DNA from: Mangrovimicrobium sp033283265
Lineage (GTDB): Bacteria; Pseudomonadota; Gammaproteobacteria; Pseudomonadales; Halieaceae
Assembly (NCBI GenBank): GCA_033283265.1
Contig: JAWMQN010000003.1
Location: 124,001-188,000 of the forward strand
Direction: 5' to 3'
DNA: 64,000 nucleotides
Below are positions 1 through 7,617 of this stretch, one piece after another. Both the position numbers and the translations under genes were made by a program. The notes under the pieces are model-generated. The model worked only from the letters and a program-made list of their open reading frames with translations. It searched no databases and had not been told where the DNA came from. The stretch's first letter is position 1; the number at the start of each line of letters is the position of its first letter.

Positions 1-496
1 TCCACATCGAATGGATCACGCGCAGGTTTTCTATTTCCGACTTTTTCTCGTCGGGCAGGGCGTCGTAGGCGGCGTAGGTATTGCAGAATTCCGTGTTGCC
101 GCCCCAGGTCGGCAGCACCTTGCTGGAGAGCACGGCGGCACCGATCGGCTTGCGGTTCATGGTGCCGTCGATGTGCCAGTAGAGCGAACCCTTGAGGTAG
201 TCCCGGTTCGGGTTCTGGCGTTTGTCGAGGGAGATGTTGTAGACCTTCTGCCCGGCCAGTTCCGGCATGAACTCGCCGATGGTGGCGGTGAAGTCGGCCT
301 GCTCTTCGTCGCTGAAGTTGATCTGCGGAAACACCAGCACCCCGCGCTGTTCCAGCAGGTCGCGCAGGTCTTCGGCGTATTCGCCGCTCAGCAGGTCCTG
401 TTTGGAAAGCAGCACCCGGCTGCCGATAAAGGGTGAAATCTCCTCCGCCGCCAGGCGGTTGGACTCTTTGCTTGCTTGCGCTATTGCTGCGGCCAT
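1..496 (-). CDS. TauD/TfdA-family Fe(II)/2-oxoglutarate dioxygenase, C-terminus cut by window edge
   Basis: The reading frame starts at ATG (complement of 494-496) and stays open to the left edge, giving about 165 N-terminal residues. The segment LYWHIDGT carries the HxD half of the iron-binding facial triad typical of TauD/TfdA enzymes, which hydroxylate substrates such as taurine, alkyl sulfates or aryloxyacids using 2-oxoglutarate and O2. The distal His and the 2-oxoglutarate-binding Arg lie beyond the window, so the substrate cannot be assigned. It is divergent from the Rieske oxygenase at 698. The start is supported by a GGAG Shine-Dalgarno about 9 nt upstream, which is itself duplicated. 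Confidence 0.8.
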   Translation of the reverse strand, partial: MAAAIAQASKESNRLAAEEISPFIGSRVLLSKQDLLSGEYAEDLRDLLEQRGVLVFPQINFSDEEQADFTATIGEFMPELAGQKVYNISLDKRQNPNRDYLKGSLYWHIDGTMNRKPIGAAVLSSKVLPTWGGNTEFCNTYAAYDALPDEKKSEIENLRVIHSMW

Positions 497-500
497 AACT

Positions 501-545
501 CTTATCTCCGAAACGCTTATCTCCGAAACTCTTGTCAGCGAGTAA
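501..545 (-). repeat. 15-bp tandem repeat duplicating the ribosome-binding site of the TauD gene
   Basis: CTTATCTCCGAAACG (501-515) is followed by CTTATCTCCGAAACT (516-530) and a degenerate third unit (531-545). Read on the minus strand each intact unit contains CGGAGATAAG, so the TauD-family gene has two successive Shine-Dalgarno-like sequences, the proximal one correctly spaced from its ATG. Confidence 0.7.
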
Positions 546-613
546 CGGTCCAGGCGGTGCAGGCTCCCGGGCCAACCGTTAAATCATGGTGCACCGGCTT
601 TCGGCGACCATCG

Positions 614-662
614 TTGATCCAGATCAACGTTTGCTCTGGTTGCCCTGCTTAAGATGGCCTGC
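614..662 (+). promoter_or_regulatory. FNR/Anr-type promoter of the Rieske oxygenase gene
   Basis: TTGATCCAGATCAA (614-627) is a perfect match to the FNR/Anr consensus TTGAT-N4-ATCAA. A -10-like TAAGAT lies at 650-655, which would put transcription start near 662 and the box at about -41.5, the class II activator position. The same geometry recurs at 9973 and 41874. The regulator itself is not in the window. Confidence 0.75.
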
Positions 663-697
663 CTGTAAGCGAATAACCCGAACCGGGGGATAAGACC

Positions 698-2107
698 ATG
701 AACGCACCCATGCAGAACCTCGCCACCACCGACAACGAGAGCAGCGCAGCACAGCCGGACTGGCCGGCGCGCTGGAAGACCCTCGCCCAGGGCGTCGGCG
801 TGGGCCGCTACACCGATCCCGGCTTCGCCGCGCTGGAACTGGAAAAACTCTGGTACCAGGTGTGGCAGGTGGCGGCCCGGGTCGACGAGATCCCCGCGGT
901 CGGCGACTTCACCACCTACAGGATCGGCGACCAGTCGATCATGCTGGTGCGCGCCAGCGCTGACGAGGTCAAGGCCTACTACAACTTCTGCCCGCACCGC
1001 GGCACCGCCCTCAGCGAGGGCTGCGGCCACTTCAAGGACGGCCGGATCATCTGCCCCTTCCACGGCTGGCGCTGGGATCTCGACGGCGACCTGAGCATGC
1101 TGCTGGCCCGGGAGGAGTTTGCCGGCGGCAAGCTGCGCGACAGCGACGTCGCCCTGCGCCAGGTGCACTGCGTCACCTTCGCCGGTTTCGTCTTCATCAG
1201 CCTCGCCCGCGAGCCACAGCCCTTCGCGGAGTTCATCGCGCCGATGCGCCCCTTCCTCGAGGACTTCGTGCTGGAGGAGATGCGCCCGGTGTGGTGGAAG
1301 CGGGCCGAGATACCCTGTAACTGGAAAGTTGCCCAGGAGGCCTTCTTCGAGGCCTACCACGTCTCCGCCACTCACCCGCAGCTGGAGAAGGTCGGCAGCG
1401 AGGTGGTCTACGGCGACCGCACCGATGGCGAGATGATGTTCGAGAACCTCACCTATGTCGCCGAGGACATGGGCCACGGCTACTTTTACGGCGGCGAGAA
1501 AACCCCGATCAGCGGCCACATCCAGGAACCCCTCTCCACCGCCAGCCGGGTCGAGCAGATGGCGGCGCGGATGAACCTGACCGCCGAGGGCCTCGGCGCG
1601 ATGATCTCGAAGGAGGACATCGCGCTGCTGCTGAGCCTGAAGGAGCAGGACCTGCCCGAGGACGCCAACCTCGGCGCCGAGTACGTCAAGCTGCAGTATG
1701 CGACCGCCGCCAGCCAGCAGCGGCCGATGCCGAAACTGACCGCGGAAAACGTCGGCAAGTGGGGCGGGGTGAATTTCATCTTCCCCAACATTCTCATCCT
1801 GCCCCAGGCCGGCAACGCGGCGATTTACCGCGCCCTGCCCCACCCGACCGACCCGGACCGGTGCACCTTCGAAATCCGCTCGGTGAAAACCCTGCCTGCC
1901 GCAGAAGCCCCGGTGCGCGCCGAGGTCGAGGAAGTCACCGACCCGCAGCGCCAGCTCGGCCTGATCCCGCAACAGGACCTCGCCAACCTGCCGCGGGTCC
2001 AGCAGGGCCTGCACGCCCGGGGCATGCAGCACGCCTGGCTGGCGGAGAACCAGGAGCGGCTGATCCTCAACATGCACCGGGAACTGGACCGCTACCTGCA
2101 GCGGTAA
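698..2107 (+). CDS. Rieske-type ring-hydroxylating (SRPBCC) oxygenase alpha subunit
   Basis: A 469-residue protein with an N-terminal Rieske [2Fe-2S] domain: CPHRG (C98/H100) and CPFHGW (C119/H122). The catalytic domain follows, with EAYHVSATHP supplying the two His ligands of the mononuclear iron. Length and layout fit the alpha subunit of aromatic or quaternary-amine oxygenases, which need a separate reductase and O2. No beta subunit, ferredoxin or reductase is adjacent; the BoxA-like reductase at 41999, which shares the same promoter class, is a possible partner only by inference. ATG at 698 has a GGGGGA ribosome-binding site. Substrate unknown. Confidence 0.85.
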   Translation: MNAPMQNLATTDNESSAAQPDWPARWKTLAQGVGVGRYTDPGFAALELEKLWYQVWQVAARVDEIPAVGDFTTYRIGDQSIMLVRASADEVKAYYNFCPHRGTALSEGCGHFKDGRIICPFHGWRWDLDGDLSMLLAREEFAGGKLRDSDVALRQVHCVTFAGFVFISLAREPQPFAEFIAPMRPFLEDFVLEEMRPVWWKRAEIPCNWKVAQEAFFEAYHVSATHPQLEKVGSEVVYGDRTDGEMMFENLTYVAEDMGHGYFYGGEKTPISGHIQEPLSTASRVEQMAARMNLTAEGLGAMISKEDIALLLSLKEQDLPEDANLGAEYVKLQYATAASQQRPMPKLTAENVGKWGGVNFIFPNILILPQAGNAAIYRALPHPTDPDRCTFEIRSVKTLPAAEAPVRAEVEEVTDPQRQLGLIPQQDLANLPRVQQGLHARGMQHAWLAENQERLILNMHRELDRYLQR

Positions 2108-2124
2108 AATTGCGCGAAACGTTC

Positions 2125-2146
2125 ACGGCGCCCCTACAGGCGCCGT
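2125..2146 (+). terminator. Hairpin after Rieske oxygenase gene
   Basis: A perfect 8-bp stem ACGGCGCC/GGCGCCGT with a 6-nt loop, followed by ATTTCTC. The T-rich tail is weak. It lies 18 bp after the stop codon and before the cytochrome operon, so part of the transcription may stop here. Confidence 0.5.
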
Positions 2147-2229
2147 ATTTCTCCTCGCCGGCATTGCATAGTGCCAGCCAGTGGACTACCGTTATTCCAC
2201 TAATTTTTCATGGTTATTAGGGGCTTGGG

Positions 2230-2802
2230 ATGCTGTCGTGGATTCGGTCACTGTTGCGCCCCTCGCAAAAATACCCGGTGATCCTGCTGCTCGGCATCGG
2301 CCTGCTGCTGGGTGTCATCGGCGTGCTGGGCTTCAACGCCAGCATGCACGCCACCAGTACCGAGGCCTTCTGCACCAGCTGCCACGAGATGGAAGCCAAC
2401 CCCTGGGCACAGCTGCAGGAGACCAGCCACTTCGCCAACTCCAGCGGCGTCCACGCCACCTGCTCTGACTGCCACGTCCCGCACGAATTCATTCCCAAGA
2501 TGATCCGCAAGATCGAGGCCTCGCGGGAAGTCTGGGGTCATCTCACCGGGATCATCGACACGCCGGAAAAATACGCCGCCCACGCGCCGAAAATGAAAGC
2601 GCGGGAAATCGCCCGGCTCGAGGCCAACGACTCCCAGGAGTGCCGCAACTGCCACAACGTGGAGCGCATGCTGGCCAGTGCGCAGAGCGCCAAGGCGCAG
2701 CAGTTCCACCAGGCGATGGCACAGCAGGGCAAGACCTGCATCGACTGTCACGCCGGCATCGCCCACCCGCGCAATACCGCCGGGCTGGAAGCGGGCCGCT
2801 AA
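2230..2802 (+). CDS. NapC/NirT/CymA-type tetraheme c-type cytochrome, quinol oxidase side
   Basis: A 190-residue protein with one N-terminal membrane anchor (about residues 15-36) and four CXXCH heme sites at 48-52, 78-82, 138-142 and 170-174. This is the size and architecture of NapC/NirT/CymA proteins, which oxidise membrane quinol and hand electrons to periplasmic cytochromes. It heads an operon with MtrA-, MtrB- and MtrC-type proteins, matching the role of CymA in Shewanella extracellular respiration. The next gene starts 25 bp later. No clear FNR box lies directly upstream; its promoter is between 2150 and 2229 or shared with the Rieske gene. Confidence 0.9.
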   Translation: MLSWIRSLLRPSQKYPVILLLGIGLLLGVIGVLGFNASMHATSTEAFCTSCHEMEANPWAQLQETSHFANSSGVHATCSDCHVPHEFIPKMIRKIEASREVWGHLTGIIDTPEKYAAHAPKMKAREIARLEANDSQECRNCHNVERMLASAQSAKAQQFHQAMAQQGKTCIDCHAGIAHPRNTAGLEAGR

Positions 2803-2827
2803 CATGGGCAACCAGGGGAGAAGAGAC

Positions 2828-4429
2828 ATGGTCACGGCTGCACTGCGCCCCGCTTACGCACTGCCGCAGCAGCGCTGGCTGCTGCTGGGCGCACTTCTGG
2901 TGCCGGCGCTACTGGCCGGCTCCCCGGCGGCCCGGGCCGAAGCCGGCTTCGCCACGGGCGGTAGCGAGCAGTGCCTCGGCTGCCACGACTTCGGCCCGGA
3001 ATCGCCGGTGCACCCGATGCTGCGCAGCCCCCACGGCCAGGCCGAAAACCCGGCTACGCCGATGGCGAAAGAGGGCTGCGAGAGCTGCCACGGCCCCAGC
3101 GGCAACCACGCCAGGGCACCCACCCAGGTCGCCCCGGGGATCAGCTTCGGCCCGCGCTGGACGGCCGCCAGCGAGGCCCAGGACGGCCAGTGCCTGGCCT
3201 GCCATAGCGACGCGCCGGTGCACCACTGGGACAGCGCACCGCACAATCGCGCCGACCTCACCTGCACCACCTGCCACGACATCCACCACCTGCCGGACAA
3301 GGTACTCACGGCCGCGACCCAGGGCGAAGTCTGCAGCGTCTGCCACAAGGCGCAGCGCGAGGGCGTGCACGGCCTCACTGCCAAACTGGACAAAAACCCC
3401 GCCTGTACCAGCTGTCACAGCCCCCACGACGCGCTGCCGGTGCTGGCGACCACCCTCGACAACCGCTCCGCCGGCTGCCGCAGCTGCCACGACCTCGTCG
3501 CCATGGCCGGTTCGGCTCAGGTCAGCGACAAGGCCAAGAGCTACCACAAGGTGATGGTGCGCGAGGACCGCAGCTGCCTGAACTGCCACCAGGGCATCGC
3601 CCACGCGCCGGCGGATTCGGTGCCGCCGATGACCCCGCAGGCAGTGGCGAGCAGGACCGTCGAGCTGTTCTTCCCCGGCCAGTCCGACAGCGAGTGGCTG
3701 CTCAGCCGCCACCCGGGCTCCCAGCCCCTGCGCCACGGCGCCAGTTGCCAGCAGTGCCACCGCGGCGACGAGGCGAAGATGGGCGCCAGTCTCGCCGGCG
3801 ACTTCGCCCCGGCCACCCGCAGTGTCGGCGTGCGGGTCGACCGCCAGGGCGACGAGCTGCGGATCCGCCTCGACTGGGCGGGCCCGGCGCAGGACGCCGA
3901 CATCGCCCTGCTCTGGGGCGATGAGCAGACACCGACCATCCAGCGCGCCGGCTGCTTTGCCGCCTGTCACAGCGACATGCCCGGCATGAGCCGCGACCGC
4001 GGCGCCGAGCGCGGCAAGTACCTGCTCGACGCGCTCGCCCAGCAGCGCGCCATCGGCAGGCCGGCGCTGTTCAAGGACGCGGACGAACTCGCCGCCCTGC
4101 GCAGCGCCGGCCAGTCCGGCGAGCTGTGGCGGGTCAAGCTGGCGGCCGGCGGCAGTGCGACGGTACAGAGCGCCGCCCTGCTCACCCCGCCGGAGTGGCG
4201 CGAGGACAGCCCCCTGAGCGGCAGCGCCAGCTACCGGGACGGCCGCTGGCAGGTCACCCTGCGCCGCCCGCTGGCCGGTGGCGATGGCCTGAAAGCCATG
4301 CGCGCCGACGGCACCTACACCTTTGGCATCGCCCTGCACGGCGCGGACAACCCCGGCGGCAGGCACTGGGTATCGCTGCCGCTGACCCTCGGTTTCCAGG
4401 GCGACGACACTGACTTCCGGGCGGAGTGA
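2828..4429 (+). CDS. Nonaheme c-type cytochrome fused to a cytochrome c-552/DMSO reductase-like (EB_dh) domain
   Basis: ATG 2828 is chosen because AGGGGAG lies just upstream; the protein is 533 aa with a signal peptide ending near AARA. The N-terminal ~290 residues carry eight CXXCH sites, and CQQCH follows as the ninth. The C-terminal part resembles the heme-b-binding domain of the ethylbenzene dehydrogenase gamma-subunit family and contains CFAACHSDMPGM, a CX3CH motif that may bind a tenth heme or none. By position it should be a periplasmic carrier between the quinol cytochrome and the MtrA-type decaheme, or a substrate-specific terminal module. Family membership of the C-terminal domain is from motif recognition. 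Confidence 0.8.
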   Translation: MVTAALRPAYALPQQRWLLLGALLVPALLAGSPAARAEAGFATGGSEQCLGCHDFGPESPVHPMLRSPHGQAENPATPMAKEGCESCHGPSGNHARAPTQVAPGISFGPRWTAASEAQDGQCLACHSDAPVHHWDSAPHNRADLTCTTCHDIHHLPDKVLTAATQGEVCSVCHKAQREGVHGLTAKLDKNPACTSCHSPHDALPVLATTLDNRSAGCRSCHDLVAMAGSAQVSDKAKSYHKVMVREDRSCLNCHQGIAHAPADSVPPMTPQAVASRTVELFFPGQSDSEWLLSRHPGSQPLRHGASCQQCHRGDEAKMGASLAGDFAPATRSVGVRVDRQGDELRIRLDWAGPAQDADIALLWGDEQTPTIQRAGCFAACHSDMPGMSRDRGAERGKYLLDALAQQRAIGRPALFKDADELAALRSAGQSGELWRVKLAAGGSATVQSAALLTPPEWREDSPLSGSASYRDGRWQVTLRRPLAGGDGLKAMRADGTYTFGIALHGADNPGGRHWVSLPLTLGFQGDDTDFRAE

Positions 4430-4436
4430 GGCACCA

Positions 4437-5330
4437 GTGGTGCGCACCCAGCCAGGTATCTGCAAACGGGCCCTCCGCCACCTGCTGGCGCTGGCCATGT
4501 GCGCGCTCGCGCTGACGGCGGGTGCCGACGACTGCCTCGACTGCCACCTGGCCAGCGCCGACCAGCCGGTGCTGGCGATCCAGCACAGCGCCCACGCCGC
4601 GCTGGCCGGCGGCGGCAATGCAAGCTGCAAGGCCTGCCACGGCGGCAGCGCCGCCCACGCCGCCGCCCCCACCGAACAGGCCCCGGAGCTGAGCTTCGGC
4701 CCGCGCTGGCCGCTGCCCGCGGCGGACAGCGACGCCGCCTGCCTGGGCTGCCACGCCGGCGGCGAGCGCATGCACTGGGCCGGCAGCGCCCACGCCGACG
4801 CGGAGCTCGGCTGCAGCAGCTGCCACAGCCTGCACCGCCAGCCGACCCTCGCGGCGCTGGCAGACGCCGGCAGCGGCATGTGCCTTGGCTGCCACAGCGA
4901 AGTCCGCGCCGAGTTGCGCCTGCCCTCGCGCCACCCCATCGCCGAGGGCAAGACCGCCTGCACCGACTGCCACAACCCGCACGGCTCGCCGACGCCGGGG
5001 GAACTGGCAGCGGTCACCCTCAACGACAACTGCTTCGGCTGCCACAGCGAGAAGCGCGGCCCCTTCCTCTGGGAGCACCCCCCGGCCAGCGAGGACTGCA
5101 GCCTCTGCCACCGGCCCCACGGCTCGGTGCACGCGAGCCTGCTCACCGCCCGCGGCCCGGCGCTGTGCCAGCAGTGCCACGCGGCGGCCTTCCACCCCAG
5201 CCTGCCCTACGGCGGCGAGGGCGTGAGCGGCGGCAGCCCCAACCAGAATTTGCTGGGCAAGAACTGCCTCAACTGCCACGGCCAGGTACACGGCTCCAAC
5301 CATCCCTCCGGCGCGAGGCTGACCCGGTGA
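4437..5330 (+). CDS. mtrA: DmsE/MtrA/PioA-family periplasmic decaheme cytochrome
   Basis: A 297-residue protein starting at GTG 4437, with a signal peptide (cleavage near TAGA-DDC) and ten CXXCH motifs, the standard count for MtrA/DmsE/PioA. Segments such as DNCFGCHSEKRGPFLWEHPP are typical of the family. MtrA sits inside the MtrB barrel and passes electrons across the outer membrane. Its stop codon overlaps the GTG of the barrel gene (GTGA), implying translational coupling. The symbol is by family and gene order, not by proven orthology to Shewanella mtrA. Confidence 0.88.
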   Translation: MVRTQPGICKRALRHLLALAMCALALTAGADDCLDCHLASADQPVLAIQHSAHAALAGGGNASCKACHGGSAAHAAAPTEQAPELSFGPRWPLPAADSDAACLGCHAGGERMHWAGSAHADAELGCSSCHSLHRQPTLAALADAGSGMCLGCHSEVRAELRLPSRHPIAEGKTACTDCHNPHGSPTPGELAAVTLNDNCFGCHSEKRGPFLWEHPPASEDCSLCHRPHGSVHASLLTARGPALCQQCHAAAFHPSLPYGGEGVSGGSPNQNLLGKNCLNCHGQVHGSNHPSGARLTR

Positions 5331-7600
5331 AAGCTGACCCGGCCAGAGTCCTGCGCCTGCTGCCAGCAGCACTGGCCGCCACCGCCGGGGCCCTGGCGGC
5401 GGATGAACCCGTCACCGGCGCCGTGGATCCCTTCGCCGCCCTGGCGGTCGAGAGCCGCCCCCTCGCCACCCGCTGGCAGACCGACTACCGCGGCGCGCTG
5501 CAACTGGGCCTCGCCTACAGCGGCGACGACAGCTTCAGGTTCGGCGAGTACAACGGCCTGGAGGACCAGGGCGGCAGCCTCATCGGCGCCCTGCAGTGGA
5601 AGGACTACAGCAGCGCCGACAGCCACTGGGATGTCTACCTGCAGGACCTCGGCCTGCCGACCCGCGAAGGCCGGGTACGCTGGGGCCAAAGCGATCGCCT
5701 GAGGATTGAACTCGAGCTCGACTCCCAGCAGCAGGTGCGCAACGACAGCGGCCGCACCCCCTTCCGCGGCGACACGCGGCTGCTGCTGCCGGCGAACTGG
5801 CAGAGCGCATTGAGCACCGGCGGTTTCGCTACTCTGGAAGAAAGCCTGCACGGCTTCGACCGCGAGCTGCAGCGCGACCGCTACAAGCTCGCCGTCGACA
5901 GCCGGCTGAACGGCAACTGGTCGCTCTACGGCGGCTGGCAGTACGAAGAGAAAGAGGGCACCGGCGATATCGGCGCCGGCATCTACATCGACGCCGCCTC
6001 CGCCGACGCCGCGCTGCTGCCCTACCCGGTGGACTACCGCAGCCAGGAGGGTGAACTGGGCCTGCGCTTCAACACCGCCAGCCTGCAGGTCGACGGCCGC
6101 ATCCAGTACAGCGAATTCGACAACCGCGACAGCCTGCTGCGCTGGCAGAACCCCTACAGCAGTTACAGCCCCGCCGTGCGCTACCCCGAGGGCGAGGGCG
6201 CGCTGGCGCTGGCGCCGGACAACGACCAGTGGAGCGGGCGCCTGAGCGCCAGCTGGCTGCTCAGCCCGAGCCTGCGCCTGAGCGCCGACGGCAGCTACAG
6301 CCTCGCCGCGCAGGACGCCGCCTTCGCCGACTACAGCGTCAACCCGCTGCTGCTGGTTGGCGAGGCGCTGCCGCGCGGCGACCTCGACGGCGAGGTGGCC
6401 CAGTCGGTGTTCAACGGCAAGCTCTGGTGGCGGCTGCTGCCGCGGCTCGAGGCCGAGGGCTGGCTGCGCCTTCGCGAGCGCGACTACGACCTGCCGCGCG
6501 AGCGCTACCTCTACATCCGCGGCGACGGCAGCGACCAGCCGCGCGACGCCCTCGCGGTCTACAACAGCGCCCACGACTACCAGTCCCAGGCAACCGGCGG
6601 CGAGCTGCGCTACCGCCTCAACAGCCAGCACCGCTTCCAGCTCGAGTACGCCTACGAGGAGATCGTGCGGCGCAATGCGGCGGTGGAGAAGACCGAGGAA
6701 AACCGCCTCGCCCTCGGCTACCGCTTCCGCGCCCGCTCCGGCCTGCAGGCGCGGCTGGAACTCAGCGCCGCGGACCGAGCCGCCAGCAGCTATCGCTGGG
6801 ACCAGGACTACTACGCCCTGCTCGACCCGGCGCTGATCAACGCCACCCCGGACAACCAGCGCTACACCAACCACCCGCGCCTGAGCCAGTTCTACCTCGC
6901 CAACCGCGAGCAGCTCGGCGTGCGCGCCGGGCTCAACTACAGCATCGGCGCCAACTGGAGCCTCGACGCCGACCTGCAGTGGCGCGACGATGACTACGAC
7001 CGCAGCGAACTCGGCCTCACCGGCGCCGACTGGCAGAGCCTGCAACTGAGCGCCAGCTACCATCCGAGCGACACCCTCAGTGCCACGCTCTACGGCGGCC
7101 TCGATCGCTACAGCGCCGACCAGCGCTCGCGCGCCTTCCGCGGCGGCCAGGAAAAGGACGCCTTCGACATCTACCCGCCGCTGCCCCAGGCCAGCGACCC
7201 GGGCCGCGACTGGACGCTGGCGGCGGAGGACGACAGCATCACCCTCGGCGCCACACTGAGCTGGCAGCCGCGTGAGCGCCTGTCCTTCGAACTCGACTAC
7301 AGCTTTGTCGATACCAGCGCCACCCAGGCCATGAACAGCAACGGCGCCGACGATCTCGCGCCCGCCGACCTGCCCGAGGTCGATTCGCGCCTGCACCACC
7401 TCGAAGTCGAGGGCCAGTGGCACCTGCGCGACGACCTCAGCCTGTCGCTGAATTACCAGTACTACCGCTATTCCACCAACGACTGGGCCTGGCGTGGCCT
7501 CGCCGCCGACAGCCTCGACAAGGTCCTCGGTTTCGGCCAGCGCAATCCCAACGAGAACGTCCACTACCTCGGGACGTCGCTGATCTATCGCTGGCAGTGA
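5327..7600 (+). CDS. mtrB: MtrB/PioB-family decaheme-associated outer-membrane beta-barrel
   Basis: A GTG start at 5327 overlaps the upstream stop and gives 757 aa with a short hydrophobic leader ending LAADE. The body is an alternating, aromatic- and charge-rich beta pattern, with tyrosine/tryptophan-rich strands to the end (LIYRWQ), as expected of a porin sheath around an MtrA decaheme. The N-terminal CXXC motif of Shewanella MtrB is absent; the protein has no cysteine that I can find. Size is similar to MtrB (about 700 aa). Flanking decaheme genes make the assignment firm. Confidence 0.85.
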   Translation: MKADPARVLRLLPAALAATAGALAADEPVTGAVDPFAALAVESRPLATRWQTDYRGALQLGLAYSGDDSFRFGEYNGLEDQGGSLIGALQWKDYSSADSHWDVYLQDLGLPTREGRVRWGQSDRLRIELELDSQQQVRNDSGRTPFRGDTRLLLPANWQSALSTGGFATLEESLHGFDRELQRDRYKLAVDSRLNGNWSLYGGWQYEEKEGTGDIGAGIYIDAASADAALLPYPVDYRSQEGELGLRFNTASLQVDGRIQYSEFDNRDSLLRWQNPYSSYSPAVRYPEGEGALALAPDNDQWSGRLSASWLLSPSLRLSADGSYSLAAQDAAFADYSVNPLLLVGEALPRGDLDGEVAQSVFNGKLWWRLLPRLEAEGWLRLRERDYDLPRERYLYIRGDGSDQPRDALAVYNSAHDYQSQATGGELRYRLNSQHRFQLEYAYEEIVRRNAAVEKTEENRLALGYRFRARSGLQARLELSAADRAASSYRWDQDYYALLDPALINATPDNQRYTNHPRLSQFYLANREQLGVRAGLNYSIGANWSLDADLQWRDDDYDRSELGLTGADWQSLQLSASYHPSDTLSATLYGGLDRYSADQRSRAFRGGQEKDAFDIYPPLPQASDPGRDWTLAAEDDSITLGATLSWQPRERLSFELDYSFVDTSATQAMNSNGADDLAPADLPEVDSRLHHLEVEGQWHLRDDLSLSLNYQYYRYSTNDWAWRGLAADSLDKVLGFGQRNPNENVHYLGTSLIYRWQ

Positions 7601-7617
7601 GCCCGCGGGAGAGAGAT

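Noticed and set aside
2909..5146. A long open frame on the minus strand opposite the cytochrome genes
   Set aside because: It is a by-product of high GC and CXXCH codons on the other strand; no recognisable protein and poor codon pattern. The plus-strand frames carry heme motifs and signal peptides.
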